From positions 1 to 42,630 of IMG/VR virus record IMGVR_UViG_3300020201_000042: DNA of 42,630 nt. One strand, written 5' to 3'. The translations under genes and the position numbers were made by a program. Positions 23,602-33,773 of this stretch are shown here, piece after piece. Below the pieces are notes generated by a model. That model saw only the letters and a list, made by a program, of their open reading frames with translations. It did not search any database and was not told the origin of the DNA. The stretch comes from a virus. Positions within the stretch are counted from its first letter, which is position 1. Every line of letters begins with the position of its first letter.

Positions 23602-24042
23602 ATGTCATATCAAGAAGATCTTAATAAGTTAAGAAAACGAATCATTGATGCGGTGGAACAAGAAGTATTGGATCCGAAGCTTCGTGAATTTTACGAAGCT
23701 ACGATGATTCAAATCATGAATGAATCTGAACGCCAACGTCAAACATGCGTTCAACAGGCCGAAACATTACGACGTCAAGCCGCAACCCTGGACGGGCAAG
23801 CGTCTGCATTTGCAATGCAGAGCAGTATTGTATACAATGTATTGAATTCGTTCGTATTGATGGCTGAAAAACAAATTGCGGAAGAAAAAATACGTGAAGC
23901 TCAAAAGAAACAATCTGAAGATGATATGACGGATCAAGAAAAAGAAAATATTAAAAAATTAATTGAAGAACAAGAGAAGTCAACATTTATTTCAGTTCAG
24001 GATCTTTCACAAACAATAGATAAAAAACGAAATAAGAAATAA
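23602..24042 (+). CDS. Coiled-coil protein, unknown function
   Basis: 146 residues, almost fully helical and charged, with Gln-rich heptads (RQRQTCVQQAETLRRQAATL) and a basic end (IDKKRNKK). No membrane segment or enzyme motif. The position before the fibre genes suggests a chaperone, a tail-assembly factor or a structural rod; nothing in the sequence decides. It is spaced 8 nt from the preceding gene. Confidence 0.65.
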   Translation: MSYQEDLNKLRKRIIDAVEQEVLDPKLREFYEATMIQIMNESERQRQTCVQQAETLRRQAATLDGQASAFAMQSSIVYNVLNSFVLMAEKQIAEEKIREAQKKQSEDDMTDQEKENIKKLIEEQEKSTFISVQDLSQTIDKKRNKK

Positions 24043-24084
24043 TAAGCTTAAGTCCTGATTGGCATTATCTTATTATTAAGGTAG

Positions 24085-24783
24085 ATGTCCAAGATCCGTA
24101 AAGAAGACATTATTGATGCAGAAATTGTTGACGCGGATGAATTAATATCCGACGCCACATTAGTATATTTCGCTACCATTACGATCGTCTCTACAACCAC
24201 CGGAACAAACATAATTGTTGTATCGGGATTTACATTTAATAATCCGGATGTTCAGGTTGAAGCGGGAGATTTGATCCAAATAACCGGTTCGGCAGCCGCG
24301 GGAACCTATACGATAAATTCTATCATCAACAGTACCACTATTGATGTTGTGGAATCGATCGTCACTTCTACCGGTGGGACTGCGGATCTTCTGTACGATT
24401 CTGGATCTCTAAGAGTTGGATTCAATCCGGCCGGATTGACAGCTGTCTCGGCTACGGATGTTCAGAATGCAATTCAACAACTCGCGACATCTATCGGAAG
24501 CACTACTTTAAATTATGATCTTTTGTTATCTGTAGATCCTCCGAGGCCAGATAATAACTATTCTAATATAAAGACAAATAATAATATTACACAAGAAACT
24601 TGGAAAAGAACTGATCTTACGAATTTAAAACGAATAGATTATACCTATACATCTAATAAGGTAACGACTGAAGTTATTAGAGTGTATGCGGCTAACGGAT
24701 CAACAGTAGTGGCGCAGTTGACCAGCACAATGACTTATTCCGGCAATACAGTCACGGCCATAGCATCGGTTAGGAACATTTAA
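24085..24783 (+). CDS. Fibre-region beta protein, unknown function
   Basis: 232 residues, ATG 24085 after AAGGTAG. A short acidic N-terminus (KEDIIDAEIVDADELISDAT) leads into a beta domain (FTFNNPDVQVEAGDLIQITG, then AAGTYTINSIINSTTIDVVE). The motif LTAVSATDVQNAIQQLA is typical of phage tail-fibre assembly or attachment domains (AVSATNVQDAIDEL type). The C-terminal 80 residues are another beta segment. Its stop overlaps the next ATG (TAATG), so it is co-translated with the first giant fibre. Probably the adaptor or base of the fibre. Confidence 0.65.
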   Translation: MSKIRKEDIIDAEIVDADELISDATLVYFATITIVSTTTGTNIIVVSGFTFNNPDVQVEAGDLIQITGSAAAGTYTINSIINSTTIDVVESIVTSTGGTADLLYDSGSLRVGFNPAGLTAVSATDVQNAIQQLATSIGSTTLNYDLLLSVDPPRPDNNYSNIKTNNNITQETWKRTDLTNLKRIDYTYTSNKVTTEVIRVYAANGSTVVAQLTSTMTYSGNTVTAIASVRNI

Positions 24784-27731
24784 TGTCCGGAATATTCTTT
24801 TTAGGACCGCAACCAGTAATTGAGAATCTGAACCATCAGATTGCTCTATCTAATGCTACCGTTACGACGAACGGAAACATTGTCCTGACAGGGTTTTCGT
24901 CTCCAGATTTAAAAGTAATAGTTAATATCACGGGAACTCCAACCGGAACATCACCTCAGCTTACTTTTAATATTAATGAAGTAGATCCGATCGATCAGAC
25001 AACAACCTTCGGTTCTTCTGGATCACTCGGGCCATATTCGGCACCTGTCATTACTAGCCTGACCCTCAATCCGTTATCTGGAGGTGCGGTTAATGTTTCA
25101 TGGGTAATTTCAGGAGCCGGAGCTACATTTACCGGAGTTAATGTTTCGGTCGTCGATATCAATACTGGAAGAAATGTCAATGTATCCGGAACAGTTTCCG
25201 CAACTCAATCCGGAACCTGGACTGTACAGCCAGGAAATACTGCCAATACGACTCCCTGGTTAACTACAATTAATCAAGGTGGCAATTCTGCTACGGTTAC
25301 GGGCTCTAATGCTTTAAAAGTAGATGGTTCCGCAGTAACTCAGCCGGTCAATGGAACCGTAACGGCAAATATCGGCACTACTGGCGGATTAGCTCTCGAC
25401 GCAACAGTTGCCAAGTTAACAATAACCCAATCAACTGCATTAGGATCTAACACTCAGATTCTTGTAGGTGGTTCCGTTACCACCGCATCACCTACCTACT
25501 CTACTGGAAATATAAACCCATTTTCATTAACTACTGCCGGAGCTTTAAGAGTAGATGGATCCAGCACTACTCAACCTGTTTCCGGAACCGTAACTTCCAA
25601 CATCGGAACAACAGGGGGTTTGGCTCTCGACGCAACTCTTACCGGTGGAACCCAAACAACAAGGATTACTGACGGAACCAACACCGCAACAGTAAAAGCC
25701 GCCAGTACTGCGCCGCTCGCAACAGATCCAGCTTTAGTTGTTTCGATAAGTCCAAATTCAAGCATCACCGCTACCAATCCATCCGTAAGTCTTACCGGGA
25801 CCAGTCCTCCAGCCAGCGCTACTTATATTGGTGGTTCGGTAACGTCAGGGACACCGTCTTATACGAATGGGCAAATGAATGCTCTTTCCCTTACGACCGG
25901 AGGATTGTTGCGAACAGATGGATCCGGGTCAACCCAGCCTATCAGCGCTGTATCGTTACCACTTCCTACTGGTGCGGCTACCGAAACCACCCTATCGACT
26001 CGTCTCGCCGATGCTACTTTTACGGCCAGAATTAATACATTAGGGCAAAAAACATCTGCCAATTCTACACCTGTTGTGATCGCTTCCGATCAAAGCAGTA
26101 TCGCTGTAACGGCATCTCAATCCACTGCTGCGAATCTTAGAGCCCAGATAGCTTCCGAATCTGCAACGGGTTCCGCTACACCTGCAACGGCATCTCTTTC
26201 AGGCGGAGCCGTTACAACGGCCGCGCCTACCTATACAACAGGAAATCTTGGAGCGTTATCATTAACTACAACCGGTTCATTAAGAATAGATAATTCTAGT
26301 TGGATCGGCTCAACCGCTCCTACGGTTGGCTCAAAAACTAGCGCAAATTCAATACCAGTCGTTATTGCCTCAAATCAAGGAGCCGTAACGGTCAATGCCT
26401 CTGCTACTGTTGGTCTGGTCGACAATGCAGTATTTACTGATGGTACGACTAGAGTACAGCCGATTGGTTTTATTTTCGATGAAACAGCCGGTACCGCATT
26501 AACTGAAAATGATGCTGGTGCCGCTAGAATTGACACGAAACGTGCTCAAATTTTAGTAATTGAAGACGCGACGACAAGAGGCACCAGAACAGCTGTAAAG
26601 GCTGCCAGTACCGCTGCCGTTGCGACGGATCCGGCATTAGTAGTCGCGATATCTCCAAACAACACAGTTGCCGTTACAGGAACCGTTACTGCTAATAATG
26701 CATCTGTCAGTACAACCGGGTCTTCGCCTCCAGCCAGCGCTACATATATCGGAGGATCCGTAACAACTGCTGCTCCGACCTATACAACTGGTCAGATGTC
26801 AGCACTATCACTTACGACAGGAGGATTATTAAGAGTTGATGGTTCTGGAGTCACTCAACCCATCAGTGCTGCATCGTTACCGCTTCCGACCGGAGCCGCG
26901 ACCGAAACTACACTATCAACACGACTTGCCGATGCAACATTTACTGGCAGAATAAATACATTAGGGCAAAAGACATCTGCTAATTCTACACCTGTTGTTT
27001 TGGCATCGGATCAATCCACATTAACTGTCAGCGGTACCGTTACGGCGAATCAAGGAACCGCAGCTTCCTTGGCAAATGCCTGGTCTACCAAGATAACCGA
27101 TGCAACGAATGGCCCGGTTGCCGTAAAAGCAGCCAGCACAGCTGCCGTGGCAGCGGATCCAGCATTGGTAGTAGCGATCAGTCCTAATAATAATGTATCG
27201 GTTCTGTATAGAGAATTAGCAACATTTACTGCGCTCGCCACGGCAATCGTTCCGGCTAATAATAAATCTATGTGGTCTATTCTGAATGCAGTAGGCAGCT
27301 CCGTTAGAATAAAAATACAAGAAATTTATCTAGTAAATGTTAAAGTCAGTGGTGTTACGGGGGTCGCGATTACATTTGAATTAAGACGAATAATAGGTCA
27401 TTCCGCTGGAACCGCTATCACGGCGATTGAAAAAATGGATTCAGCCGATACATTGGATTCAAACGTTACCGTCAGAACCAACGCAACCGTTGCGGGAGAA
27501 TCGGCAACTTTATTGTGGCGAAATATTTGGAGCAGCGATGAATGGGGGCCCGGAGCACAAGACGTTGAGTCTTCTGATCATGATCTTCAAACGATGTTTC
27601 CAATTTTTGCAAAGAAAACAAATGATTCAAAATCAGTACTTTTGAGAGCCGGTGAAGGCCTGACAGTAAAATGTGCAACATCAACTACCGCCGGAACATT
27701 TGATCTTCTGGTTATATTTACTCAAGAGTAG
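24783..27731 (+). CDS. Repeat-built fibre protein 1
   Basis: 982 residues. Residues about 1-125 are Ig-like beta (PVIENLNHQIALSNATVTTN...). From about 130 to 810 the chain is assembled from repeated beta modules: GTVTANIG-type strands, four GGSVTT..PTYTTGQ...LSLTT copies, three TSANSTPVV.ASDQS copies, and one FxFDETAGTALTENDAGAAR module. Residues about 815-982 form a distinct C-terminal domain. Repeats of this type occur in phage and prophage fibre or head-fibre proteins. They suggest a long trimeric beta rod with a receptor or attachment end. Copies are highly alike as protein but differ at synonymous sites. Confidence 0.75.
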   Translation: MSGIFFLGPQPVIENLNHQIALSNATVTTNGNIVLTGFSSPDLKVIVNITGTPTGTSPQLTFNINEVDPIDQTTTFGSSGSLGPYSAPVITSLTLNPLSGGAVNVSWVISGAGATFTGVNVSVVDINTGRNVNVSGTVSATQSGTWTVQPGNTANTTPWLTTINQGGNSATVTGSNALKVDGSAVTQPVNGTVTANIGTTGGLALDATVAKLTITQSTALGSNTQILVGGSVTTASPTYSTGNINPFSLTTAGALRVDGSSTTQPVSGTVTSNIGTTGGLALDATLTGGTQTTRITDGTNTATVKAASTAPLATDPALVVSISPNSSITATNPSVSLTGTSPPASATYIGGSVTSGTPSYTNGQMNALSLTTGGLLRTDGSGSTQPISAVSLPLPTGAATETTLSTRLADATFTARINTLGQKTSANSTPVVIASDQSSIAVTASQSTAANLRAQIASESATGSATPATASLSGGAVTTAAPTYTTGNLGALSLTTTGSLRIDNSSWIGSTAPTVGSKTSANSIPVVIASNQGAVTVNASATVGLVDNAVFTDGTTRVQPIGFIFDETAGTALTENDAGAARIDTKRAQILVIEDATTRGTRTAVKAASTAAVATDPALVVAISPNNTVAVTGTVTANNASVSTTGSSPPASATYIGGSVTTAAPTYTTGQMSALSLTTGGLLRVDGSGVTQPISAASLPLPTGAATETTLSTRLADATFTGRINTLGQKTSANSTPVVLASDQSTLTVSGTVTANQGTAASLANAWSTKITDATNGPVAVKAASTAAVAADPALVVAISPNNNVSVLYRELATFTALATAIVPANNKSMWSILNAVGSSVRIKIQEIYLVNVKVSGVTGVAITFELRRIIGHSAGTAITAIEKMDSADTLDSNVTVRTNATVAGESATLLWRNIWSSDEWGPGAQDVESSDHDLQTMFPIFAKKTNDSKSVLLRAGEGLTVKCATSTTAGTFDLLVIFTQE
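25187..27190 (+). repeat. Repeat array in fibre protein 1
   Basis: Interspersed modules of about 30-70 codons recur in varying order: GGSVTT..., RVDGS..TQPVS, LGQKTSANSTPVV, VKAASTA.VATDPALVV and ATQSGTWTVQPGN. DNA identity is clearly lower than protein identity. Boundaries are approximate. Confidence 0.8.
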
Positions 27732-27745
27732 AATAAGGCACGATA

Positions 27746-30700
27746 ATGGCAAAGATTGGTTCAGGTCTGATAAGAATAGATGTTTCGTGGACATCTTTCA
27801 AAAGTACTGTTTCGAGTAAAAATCTTACTATTCAGTATGAAGAAACCGCAACCGCGTATGAGATATTTTCACTTGATGGAAATATAATATATTACGTCCT
27901 GATCTTCAAAGTTACAGTTCCGAATGCAAGCTACAATCAGGTTCAAAACGATCTTGATAAAACTGATTTTGAAACCAACTACAAAGATATCGTTACGAAT
28001 CGCGTTGTGTCGCCTCCAGCTGCCGTGGATGGTTCCGCAGCCAACTCAACCAATCCTACATTAATTGCTGCGAGTGACGGAAGTATAGTCAGGACCGTAA
28101 GGTCTGATTCTTCTGGAAGACTCATAATGATCGGGCAGGGTGTCGCCGGGACTCCAGCCGGAGGAGTACTTAGCATTCAAGGTGTTTCCGGAGGAACCGC
28201 CATAACGGTCAGCGGGACCGTCACGGCTGCAAATGCATCCGTCAGTACTACCGGTTCAACTCCTCCAGCCTCCGCTACGTATATTGGGGGATCCGTCACA
28301 ACGGCAGCTCCCTCCTATACTACGGGACAAATATCTGCCTTGTCCCTCACAACGGGAGGACTATTACGTACTGACGGATCCGGTACGACACAACCAGTCA
28401 GTGGAACCGTATCAGCAACACAATCCGGTACCTGGACAGTTCAGCCGGGTAACACTGCCAACACTATTCCCTGGTTAACTACTATTAATCAAGGCGGCAA
28501 TTCAGCAACCGTTACCGGAGCTAATGCTCTTAAAGTCGATGGCTCGGCTGTAACCCAACCGGTCAGCGGTACCGTAACCGCTAATGTCGGGACTACTAAT
28601 GGTTTGGCACTCGACGTAACTCTTGCCAAATTAACTATAGCGCAATCAACGGCACTTGGATCCAGTACCCAAGCTCTTGTCGGTGGTTCCGTAACTACTG
28701 CGGCTCCTACATATACAACTGGAAATATAAATCCATTATCACTTACAACGTCTGGTGCGTTAAGAGTTGATGGTTCCGGCACGACTCAGCCGATAAGCGC
28801 AGCATCTTTACCATTACCTACGGGTGCCGCAACCGAAACTACTCTCGGCACTCGACTTGCCGATTCTACATTTATCGGAAGAATAAATACATTAGGCCAA
28901 AAAACATCTGCCAATTCAACACCAGTTGTTCTGGCAACAGATCAGTCTACTATTGCCGTTACCGGGACCGTCACTGCAACCAACCCTTCAGTATCGGCAA
29001 CCGCTGCGTCACCGCCCAGCAGCGCTACATATATTGGTGGTTCTGTCACGACCGCCGCACCTACCTATACAACTGGTCAATTAAATGCACTATCACTAAC
29101 AACTGGCGGTTTGCTTCGTACTGATGGATCCGGTGCAACACAACCTGTCAGTGGAACTGTCGCAGCAACCCAATCAGGTACCTGGACAGTTCAACCGGGT
29201 AATACTGCCAACACTACTCCATGGCTAGCAACTATAAATCAAGGTGGTAATTCAGCTACCGTAACAGGTTTAAATGCATTAAAAGTCGATGGATCCGCAG
29301 TAACACAGCCAGTCAGCGGAACTGTTACGGCAAATATCGGAACGACTAACGGATTAGCGCTTGATGCATCAGTTAATGGTATTTTATTAACGCAAGGATC
29401 TACTACTTCTGGGCAAAAGGGCAATTTAGTTCAGGGGGCTGTCACGACAGCCGCGCCATCTTATACGACCGCTCAAACTTCACCTCTTAGTTTAACGACT
29501 GCCGGGGCATTACGAACAGATAGTTCTGCCACGACTCAGCCTGTATCTGGAACCGTTACCGCAAATGCCGGTACAGGTAACTTTACAGTCGTACAGTCAA
29601 CAGCTGCTAATTTAAGATCTCAAACCGCATCTGAATCAGCAACCGGATCTACTACGCCCGCTACTGCCGGATTGGCTGGTGGAACCGTCACGACTGCCGC
29701 ACCAACCTACACTACTGGAAATTTAGGCGCTTTATCACTAACTACTTCAGGACTTTTAAGAGTAGATGGGTCCGGTACGACTCAACCTGTATCTGGTACC
29801 GTTACTTCTAATATCGGCACTACCAATGGTTTAGCACTCGATACGACGTTAACTGCACACTCTGTAGCTGATAACGCGGCGTTTACTGACGGAACAACAC
29901 GGGTTCAACCGGTAGGATTCATCTTCGATGAGGTCGCCGGTACATCGTTAACGGAGAACGATGCCGCGGCAGCTCGTATCGACAACAAACGTGCCCAGAT
30001 ACTAGTTATTGAGGATGGAAGCACACGTGGCACTCGTGCAACAGTTAAAGCTGCCAGCACAGCCGCGGTTGCTTCGGATCCTGCTCTAGTTGTTGCGATC
30101 AGTCCTAATAATGCCATTACGGTAACCAATCCATCTGTCAGTACGACGGGTTCCGCTCCTCCAGGATCCGCTACCTATATAGGAGGATCCGTAACAACAG
30201 CTGCACCTTCCTATACTACGGGACAAATGTCCGCATTGTCGCTCACCACAGTAGGAGCGTTACGTGTAGACGGATCAGCCGTGACACAGCCTGTATCGGC
30301 CGCTTCGCTTCCATTACCAGCCGGAGCAGCTACGGAATCAACGTTAGCAACTATACTGACTTTGTCTGGATTCCAATCTAGAATAAATACTTTGGGCCAG
30401 AAAACAATGGCCAGTTCTACTCCGGTAGTATTGTCATCTGATCAATCCGCAATACCAACATCACAATCAGGATCTTGGACCGTAACGGCGAATGCCGGAT
30501 CCGGGACATTTGCAGTGTCCGCGGCATCACTTCCGTTACCGTCTGGCGCCGCAACCGAAACATCATTAGCTAAATTAACTCTAACCCAAGGTTCGACTAC
30601 ATCTGGACAATCCGGCACACTATATTTGGGCGCCGTTACCACGACTGCCCCAACATATACTAACGGCCAATCTAGCCCGTTATCACTCGATACATCTGGC

Positions 30701-32656
30701 GCATTAAGAATTACCGGATCTATTTCAGCGTCTAATCCTTCGGTATCGACTACCGGCACGACTCCTCCCGCCTCTGCAACGTATATTGGTGGATCCGTTA
30801 CCACGGCAGCCCCATCCTATACTAATGGGCAGATGAGTGCTCTATCACTCACCACAACTGGATTACTAAGAGTAGATGGCTCGGGTGTTACGCAGCCAGT
30901 ATCCGGAACCATAACGGCGAATATCGGAACAACAAATGGTCTTGCGCTAGACGCTAGCATTACTGCGCAGTCATTAGTAGATAATGGTGCGTTTACCGAT
31001 GGTACGACTAGAGTCCAACCGGTTGGTTATATTTTCGATGAAGTCGCGGGTACCGCACTGACTGAAAATGATGCCGCGGCAGCCAGAATAGACTCTAAAC
31101 GCGCTCAGATCAATGTAATTGAAGACGGAACCACCAGGGGAACCAGGGCAACTGTAAAAGCCGCCAGTACCGCTGCGGTTGCCGGAGATACTTCTTTTGT
31201 TGTTGCGTTGTCTCCTAATTCACCTGTCCCGACTGGTAGCAATACTATCGGTATAGTTAATCAGGGAACCTCCGCATCATTAGCCAATGCCTGGTCTACC
31301 AAGATAACCGATGCTACGAATGGTCCAGTTGCGGTGAAAGCTGCCAGTACCGCGGCTATAGCGACTGATCCTGCTCTTGTAGTTGCGGTGAGTCCAAATA
31401 ATACACTTCCGGTTCAGGTTGCGGACGTCACTGCTACCGGAACGCTCAATGCACTTAATGCAAATGTTCAGATAACATTAGCCGGTAGAGAAACTGCTGG
31501 GTTTCAGTTGGCTGCCGGGACATTAATCGGAACTATTCTTGCAGAAGTTTCTTTTAATGGCGGAACTACTTGGAACTCCACATACATAGATAATACCGGT
31601 GGAAACAAAGTATCTAGTATAGTATTCAGTTCTTCCAATACTGCTACATCCAGCACCATAATTGGAGTGGGTGGCGCAGGGTTGGCACGTATCATAGTAT
31701 CGGCATTTACTTCCGGTACCGCTAATATTACGTTACGAGCCTCTAATGTATCGGATCCGAGTATATTATTCGGAGGGACGCCCGGGTCCACCACACAGCC
31801 GCCAGTTGGGGCCCAAATTGCTGGTTATGACAGCGCAGGTGTTTTGAGGGTTCCGTCAGTCAAGGCTGCTTCAACTGCACCAGGAGTATCGGATCAAGCT
31901 TTAGTAGTAGTGTTGAGTCCGAATCAACCAGCCATTCCCGTAACCACCGCTCCAACCACTTCAACTCCTAATTTATCAGTTGGCGTGATTGTTTTATCAT
32001 CCGTTACTACTTCATCTATACGTAAAACCACATATACCCAACAAACTTCAAATTTTACCGGATCCATAGCTTCTGCTAGCGCCAACGATAAATCAGCCGG
32101 TACCGGTGCCAGAACAGTTAGAATTTTTTGGGTCAATAGTACCGGAACAACAAACGGTACGGAAGATGTTACGTTGAACGGAACTACAGGCGTGAATCTT
32201 GTTACGACGACTATATGTCATATAGAAAAAATAGAAGTATTGACTGCTGGATCCGGCTTAGTAAATGCCGGAATTATTTCACTTTATACCGGAGTAAACA
32301 AAACCGGCACGGTTGTTGGATCAATCGCAGCCGGTGATAATGCTACTTTCTGGGCTCATCATTACGTAATAACCGGAAAAACATGCAACGTTACGGGAAT
32401 CTATCATGGTAACAGCTCTACAGTTTCCGGCGGAACTTCGGTATCGGTGCTCAGAACGAAATCCTTGACTGGTTCGAATGACGTAGAAAGACAAGTTTCA
32501 GACTTTATTAGCGTGGCAGGTGCGGCAAATCCGTTTACTCGGATTTATGGATCCGTTATAAGGGTTGCTGGACCAGTCGTATTAACAATGTACGTCACGA
32601 CTTCTTCCTCTACAACTATAAATTATAGAGGATCATTTGATTCATACGATGAATAA
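27746..32656 (+). CDS. Repeat-built fibre protein 2 (very long)
   Basis: 1636 residues, the largest gene in the window. Residues about 1-90 form an N-terminal module ending VQNDLDKTDFETNYKD, shared with the 32665 protein, so probably a common attachment domain. Residues about 140-1225 contain eight GGSVTT..PSYTTGQ.SALSLTT-type copies, two FxFDEVAGT.LTENDAAAAR modules and many GTVTAN strands. The last 400 residues are unique beta sequence, including GRETAGFQLAAGTLIGTI and two further beta regions, probably the distal tip. Good site AAGG before ATG 27746. By analogy with repetitive phage fibres it is likely a long virion fibre; the receptor is unknown. Confidence 0.75.
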   Translation: MAKIGSGLIRIDVSWTSFKSTVSSKNLTIQYEETATAYEIFSLDGNIIYYVLIFKVTVPNASYNQVQNDLDKTDFETNYKDIVTNRVVSPPAAVDGSAANSTNPTLIAASDGSIVRTVRSDSSGRLIMIGQGVAGTPAGGVLSIQGVSGGTAITVSGTVTAANASVSTTGSTPPASATYIGGSVTTAAPSYTTGQISALSLTTGGLLRTDGSGTTQPVSGTVSATQSGTWTVQPGNTANTIPWLTTINQGGNSATVTGANALKVDGSAVTQPVSGTVTANVGTTNGLALDVTLAKLTIAQSTALGSSTQALVGGSVTTAAPTYTTGNINPLSLTTSGALRVDGSGTTQPISAASLPLPTGAATETTLGTRLADSTFIGRINTLGQKTSANSTPVVLATDQSTIAVTGTVTATNPSVSATAASPPSSATYIGGSVTTAAPTYTTGQLNALSLTTGGLLRTDGSGATQPVSGTVAATQSGTWTVQPGNTANTTPWLATINQGGNSATVTGLNALKVDGSAVTQPVSGTVTANIGTTNGLALDASVNGILLTQGSTTSGQKGNLVQGAVTTAAPSYTTAQTSPLSLTTAGALRTDSSATTQPVSGTVTANAGTGNFTVVQSTAANLRSQTASESATGSTTPATAGLAGGTVTTAAPTYTTGNLGALSLTTSGLLRVDGSGTTQPVSGTVTSNIGTTNGLALDTTLTAHSVADNAAFTDGTTRVQPVGFIFDEVAGTSLTENDAAAARIDNKRAQILVIEDGSTRGTRATVKAASTAAVASDPALVVAISPNNAITVTNPSVSTTGSAPPGSATYIGGSVTTAAPSYTTGQMSALSLTTVGALRVDGSAVTQPVSAASLPLPAGAATESTLATILTLSGFQSRINTLGQKTMASSTPVVLSSDQSAIPTSQSGSWTVTANAGSGTFAVSAASLPLPSGAATETSLAKLTLTQGSTTSGQSGTLYLGAVTTTAPTYTNGQSSPLSLDTSGALRITGSISASNPSVSTTGTTPPASATYIGGSVTTAAPSYTNGQMSALSLTTTGLLRVDGSGVTQPVSGTITANIGTTNGLALDASITAQSLVDNGAFTDGTTRVQPVGYIFDEVAGTALTENDAAAARIDSKRAQINVIEDGTTRGTRATVKAASTAAVAGDTSFVVALSPNSPVPTGSNTIGIVNQGTSASLANAWSTKITDATNGPVAVKAASTAAIATDPALVVAVSPNNTLPVQVADVTATGTLNALNANVQITLAGRETAGFQLAAGTLIGTILAEVSFNGGTTWNSTYIDNTGGNKVSSIVFSSSNTATSSTIIGVGGAGLARIIVSAFTSGTANITLRASNVSDPSILFGGTPGSTTQPPVGAQIAGYDSAGVLRVPSVKAASTAPGVSDQALVVVLSPNQPAIPVTTAPTTSTPNLSVGVIVLSSVTTSSIRKTTYTQQTSNFTGSIASASANDKSAGTGARTVRIFWVNSTGTTNGTEDVTLNGTTGVNLVTTTICHIEKIEVLTAGSGLVNAGIISLYTGVNKTGTVVGSIAAGDNATFWAHHYVITGKTCNVTGIYHGNSSTVSGGTSVSVLRTKSLTGSNDVERQVSDFISVAGAANPFTRIYGSVIRVAGPVVLTMYVTTSSSTTINYRGSFDSYDE
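28206..31404 (+). repeat. Repeat array in fibre protein 2
   Basis: The same module family as in fibre protein 1, with more copies and a different order. Adjacent modules within this gene are often closer to modules in gene 1 than to their neighbours. This implies shuffling between the two genes. Boundaries are approximate. Confidence 0.8.
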
Positions 32657-32664
32657 GGAATAAT

Positions 32665-33759
32665 ATGGCCATTACGATCGCACAAAATTATACACAAAGA
32701 AATTATAGCTGGACCGATTGGAAAGTTATATTTGCAATCAAAAGGTTTCTGCACCAATATGATGATGATGGCGTCATGTATACCGTATGGGGATACGACG
32801 GGCCGGAAGTTCATCTGTGTCAAATTTGGAAAGGAACTATTCCGGAAACTGTCTTACTGAACGGCTCTATTACTCAAGAACAGAATGATCTTGATAAAAC
32901 TGATTTTGAAGATAATTACAAAAACAATGCAAATAAATCAATTAAAAAAATAGACTCTGAAGGCAGAGACATTACGGTTCCGTTTCCTAGAGTCGGTACG
33001 GATATTATACTGGTTTCTCATAACTTTTCCGATCCATGCAGTTGGTACCAGAGAAGCCAAAGAATAACCGAAGAGACTTTAACAAGCTCTGATGGTTTTC
33101 AATGGTCAAGTGATAATGTTAATTGGATTGATATGCTGTCTGGCAGAATGTATCATGATTATATTTATAGATTAGAGGTTGGTCATAATTACGATGTTGT
33201 GGTGACGGTTGATGGGTATGCAAAATCATACCGGCAACCATTTGCTGATTCTGGTGGTGATTATGAAATTTTTTATGAAGATGGTTACATAAATTCTTTT
33301 GATGATTGGTCAGGAAAAGAGGTATTGTGCAGCTATTCCCACGCTACAACATCTGAATGGACATTGACTCCGCCGCCTAATAAAAAAATTGATATTGAGG
33401 TAGCGGATGTACAGTACACCAGTGATATCGTTTTGAACGATACGATCGTTTTCGATACTTATGTCTATAATCCATATGATTATCCAAATAAATTTCTATA
33501 CGAGACAACATATTTCAAAAATATGAAAAATCTTATAGAAGAAGCGTTGGGACAGTATCCACTGATACCAAAAGCCAATGGTCCCAGGGGAACATCAGGA
33601 GAAACGGTTGAACTGCCATTCAGATACGGATCTGTAAAAACATTATCATATTCTACCGGAGTAGAATTCACAATAAGATTAGCGGATAACAGGCCATTTA
33701 TTGGCAGTAAAGGTTCTTTTGCTACGGTTTCGTTCTATGGAGCGATTGGCGATGAATAA
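32665..33759 (+). CDS. Fibre-associated protein sharing N-terminal module
   Basis: 364 residues. The N-terminal 90 residues are related to fibre protein 2: SWTDWKV against SWTSFKS, a beta strand block, and then QNDLDKTDFEDNYKNN against QNDLDKTDFETNYKDI. No repeats follow; residues about 100-250 are a beta domain with acidic loops (GRMYHDYIYRLEVGHNYDVV). The end (GVEFTIRLADNRPFIGSKG) is another beta segment. It probably docks at the same virion site as fibre 2 or replaces its tip. ATG 32665 after AAGGAATA. Confidence 0.65.
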   Translation: MAITIAQNYTQRNYSWTDWKVIFAIKRFLHQYDDDGVMYTVWGYDGPEVHLCQIWKGTIPETVLLNGSITQEQNDLDKTDFEDNYKNNANKSIKKIDSEGRDITVPFPRVGTDIILVSHNFSDPCSWYQRSQRITEETLTSSDGFQWSSDNVNWIDMLSGRMYHDYIYRLEVGHNYDVVVTVDGYAKSYRQPFADSGGDYEIFYEDGYINSFDDWSGKEVLCSYSHATTSEWTLTPPPNKKIDIEVADVQYTSDIVLNDTIVFDTYVYNPYDYPNKFLYETTYFKNMKNLIEEALGQYPLIPKANGPRGTSGETVELPFRYGSVKTLSYSTGVEFTIRLADNRPFIGSKGSFATVSFYGAIGDE

Positions 33760-33773
33760 ATATTAGGATAAAA

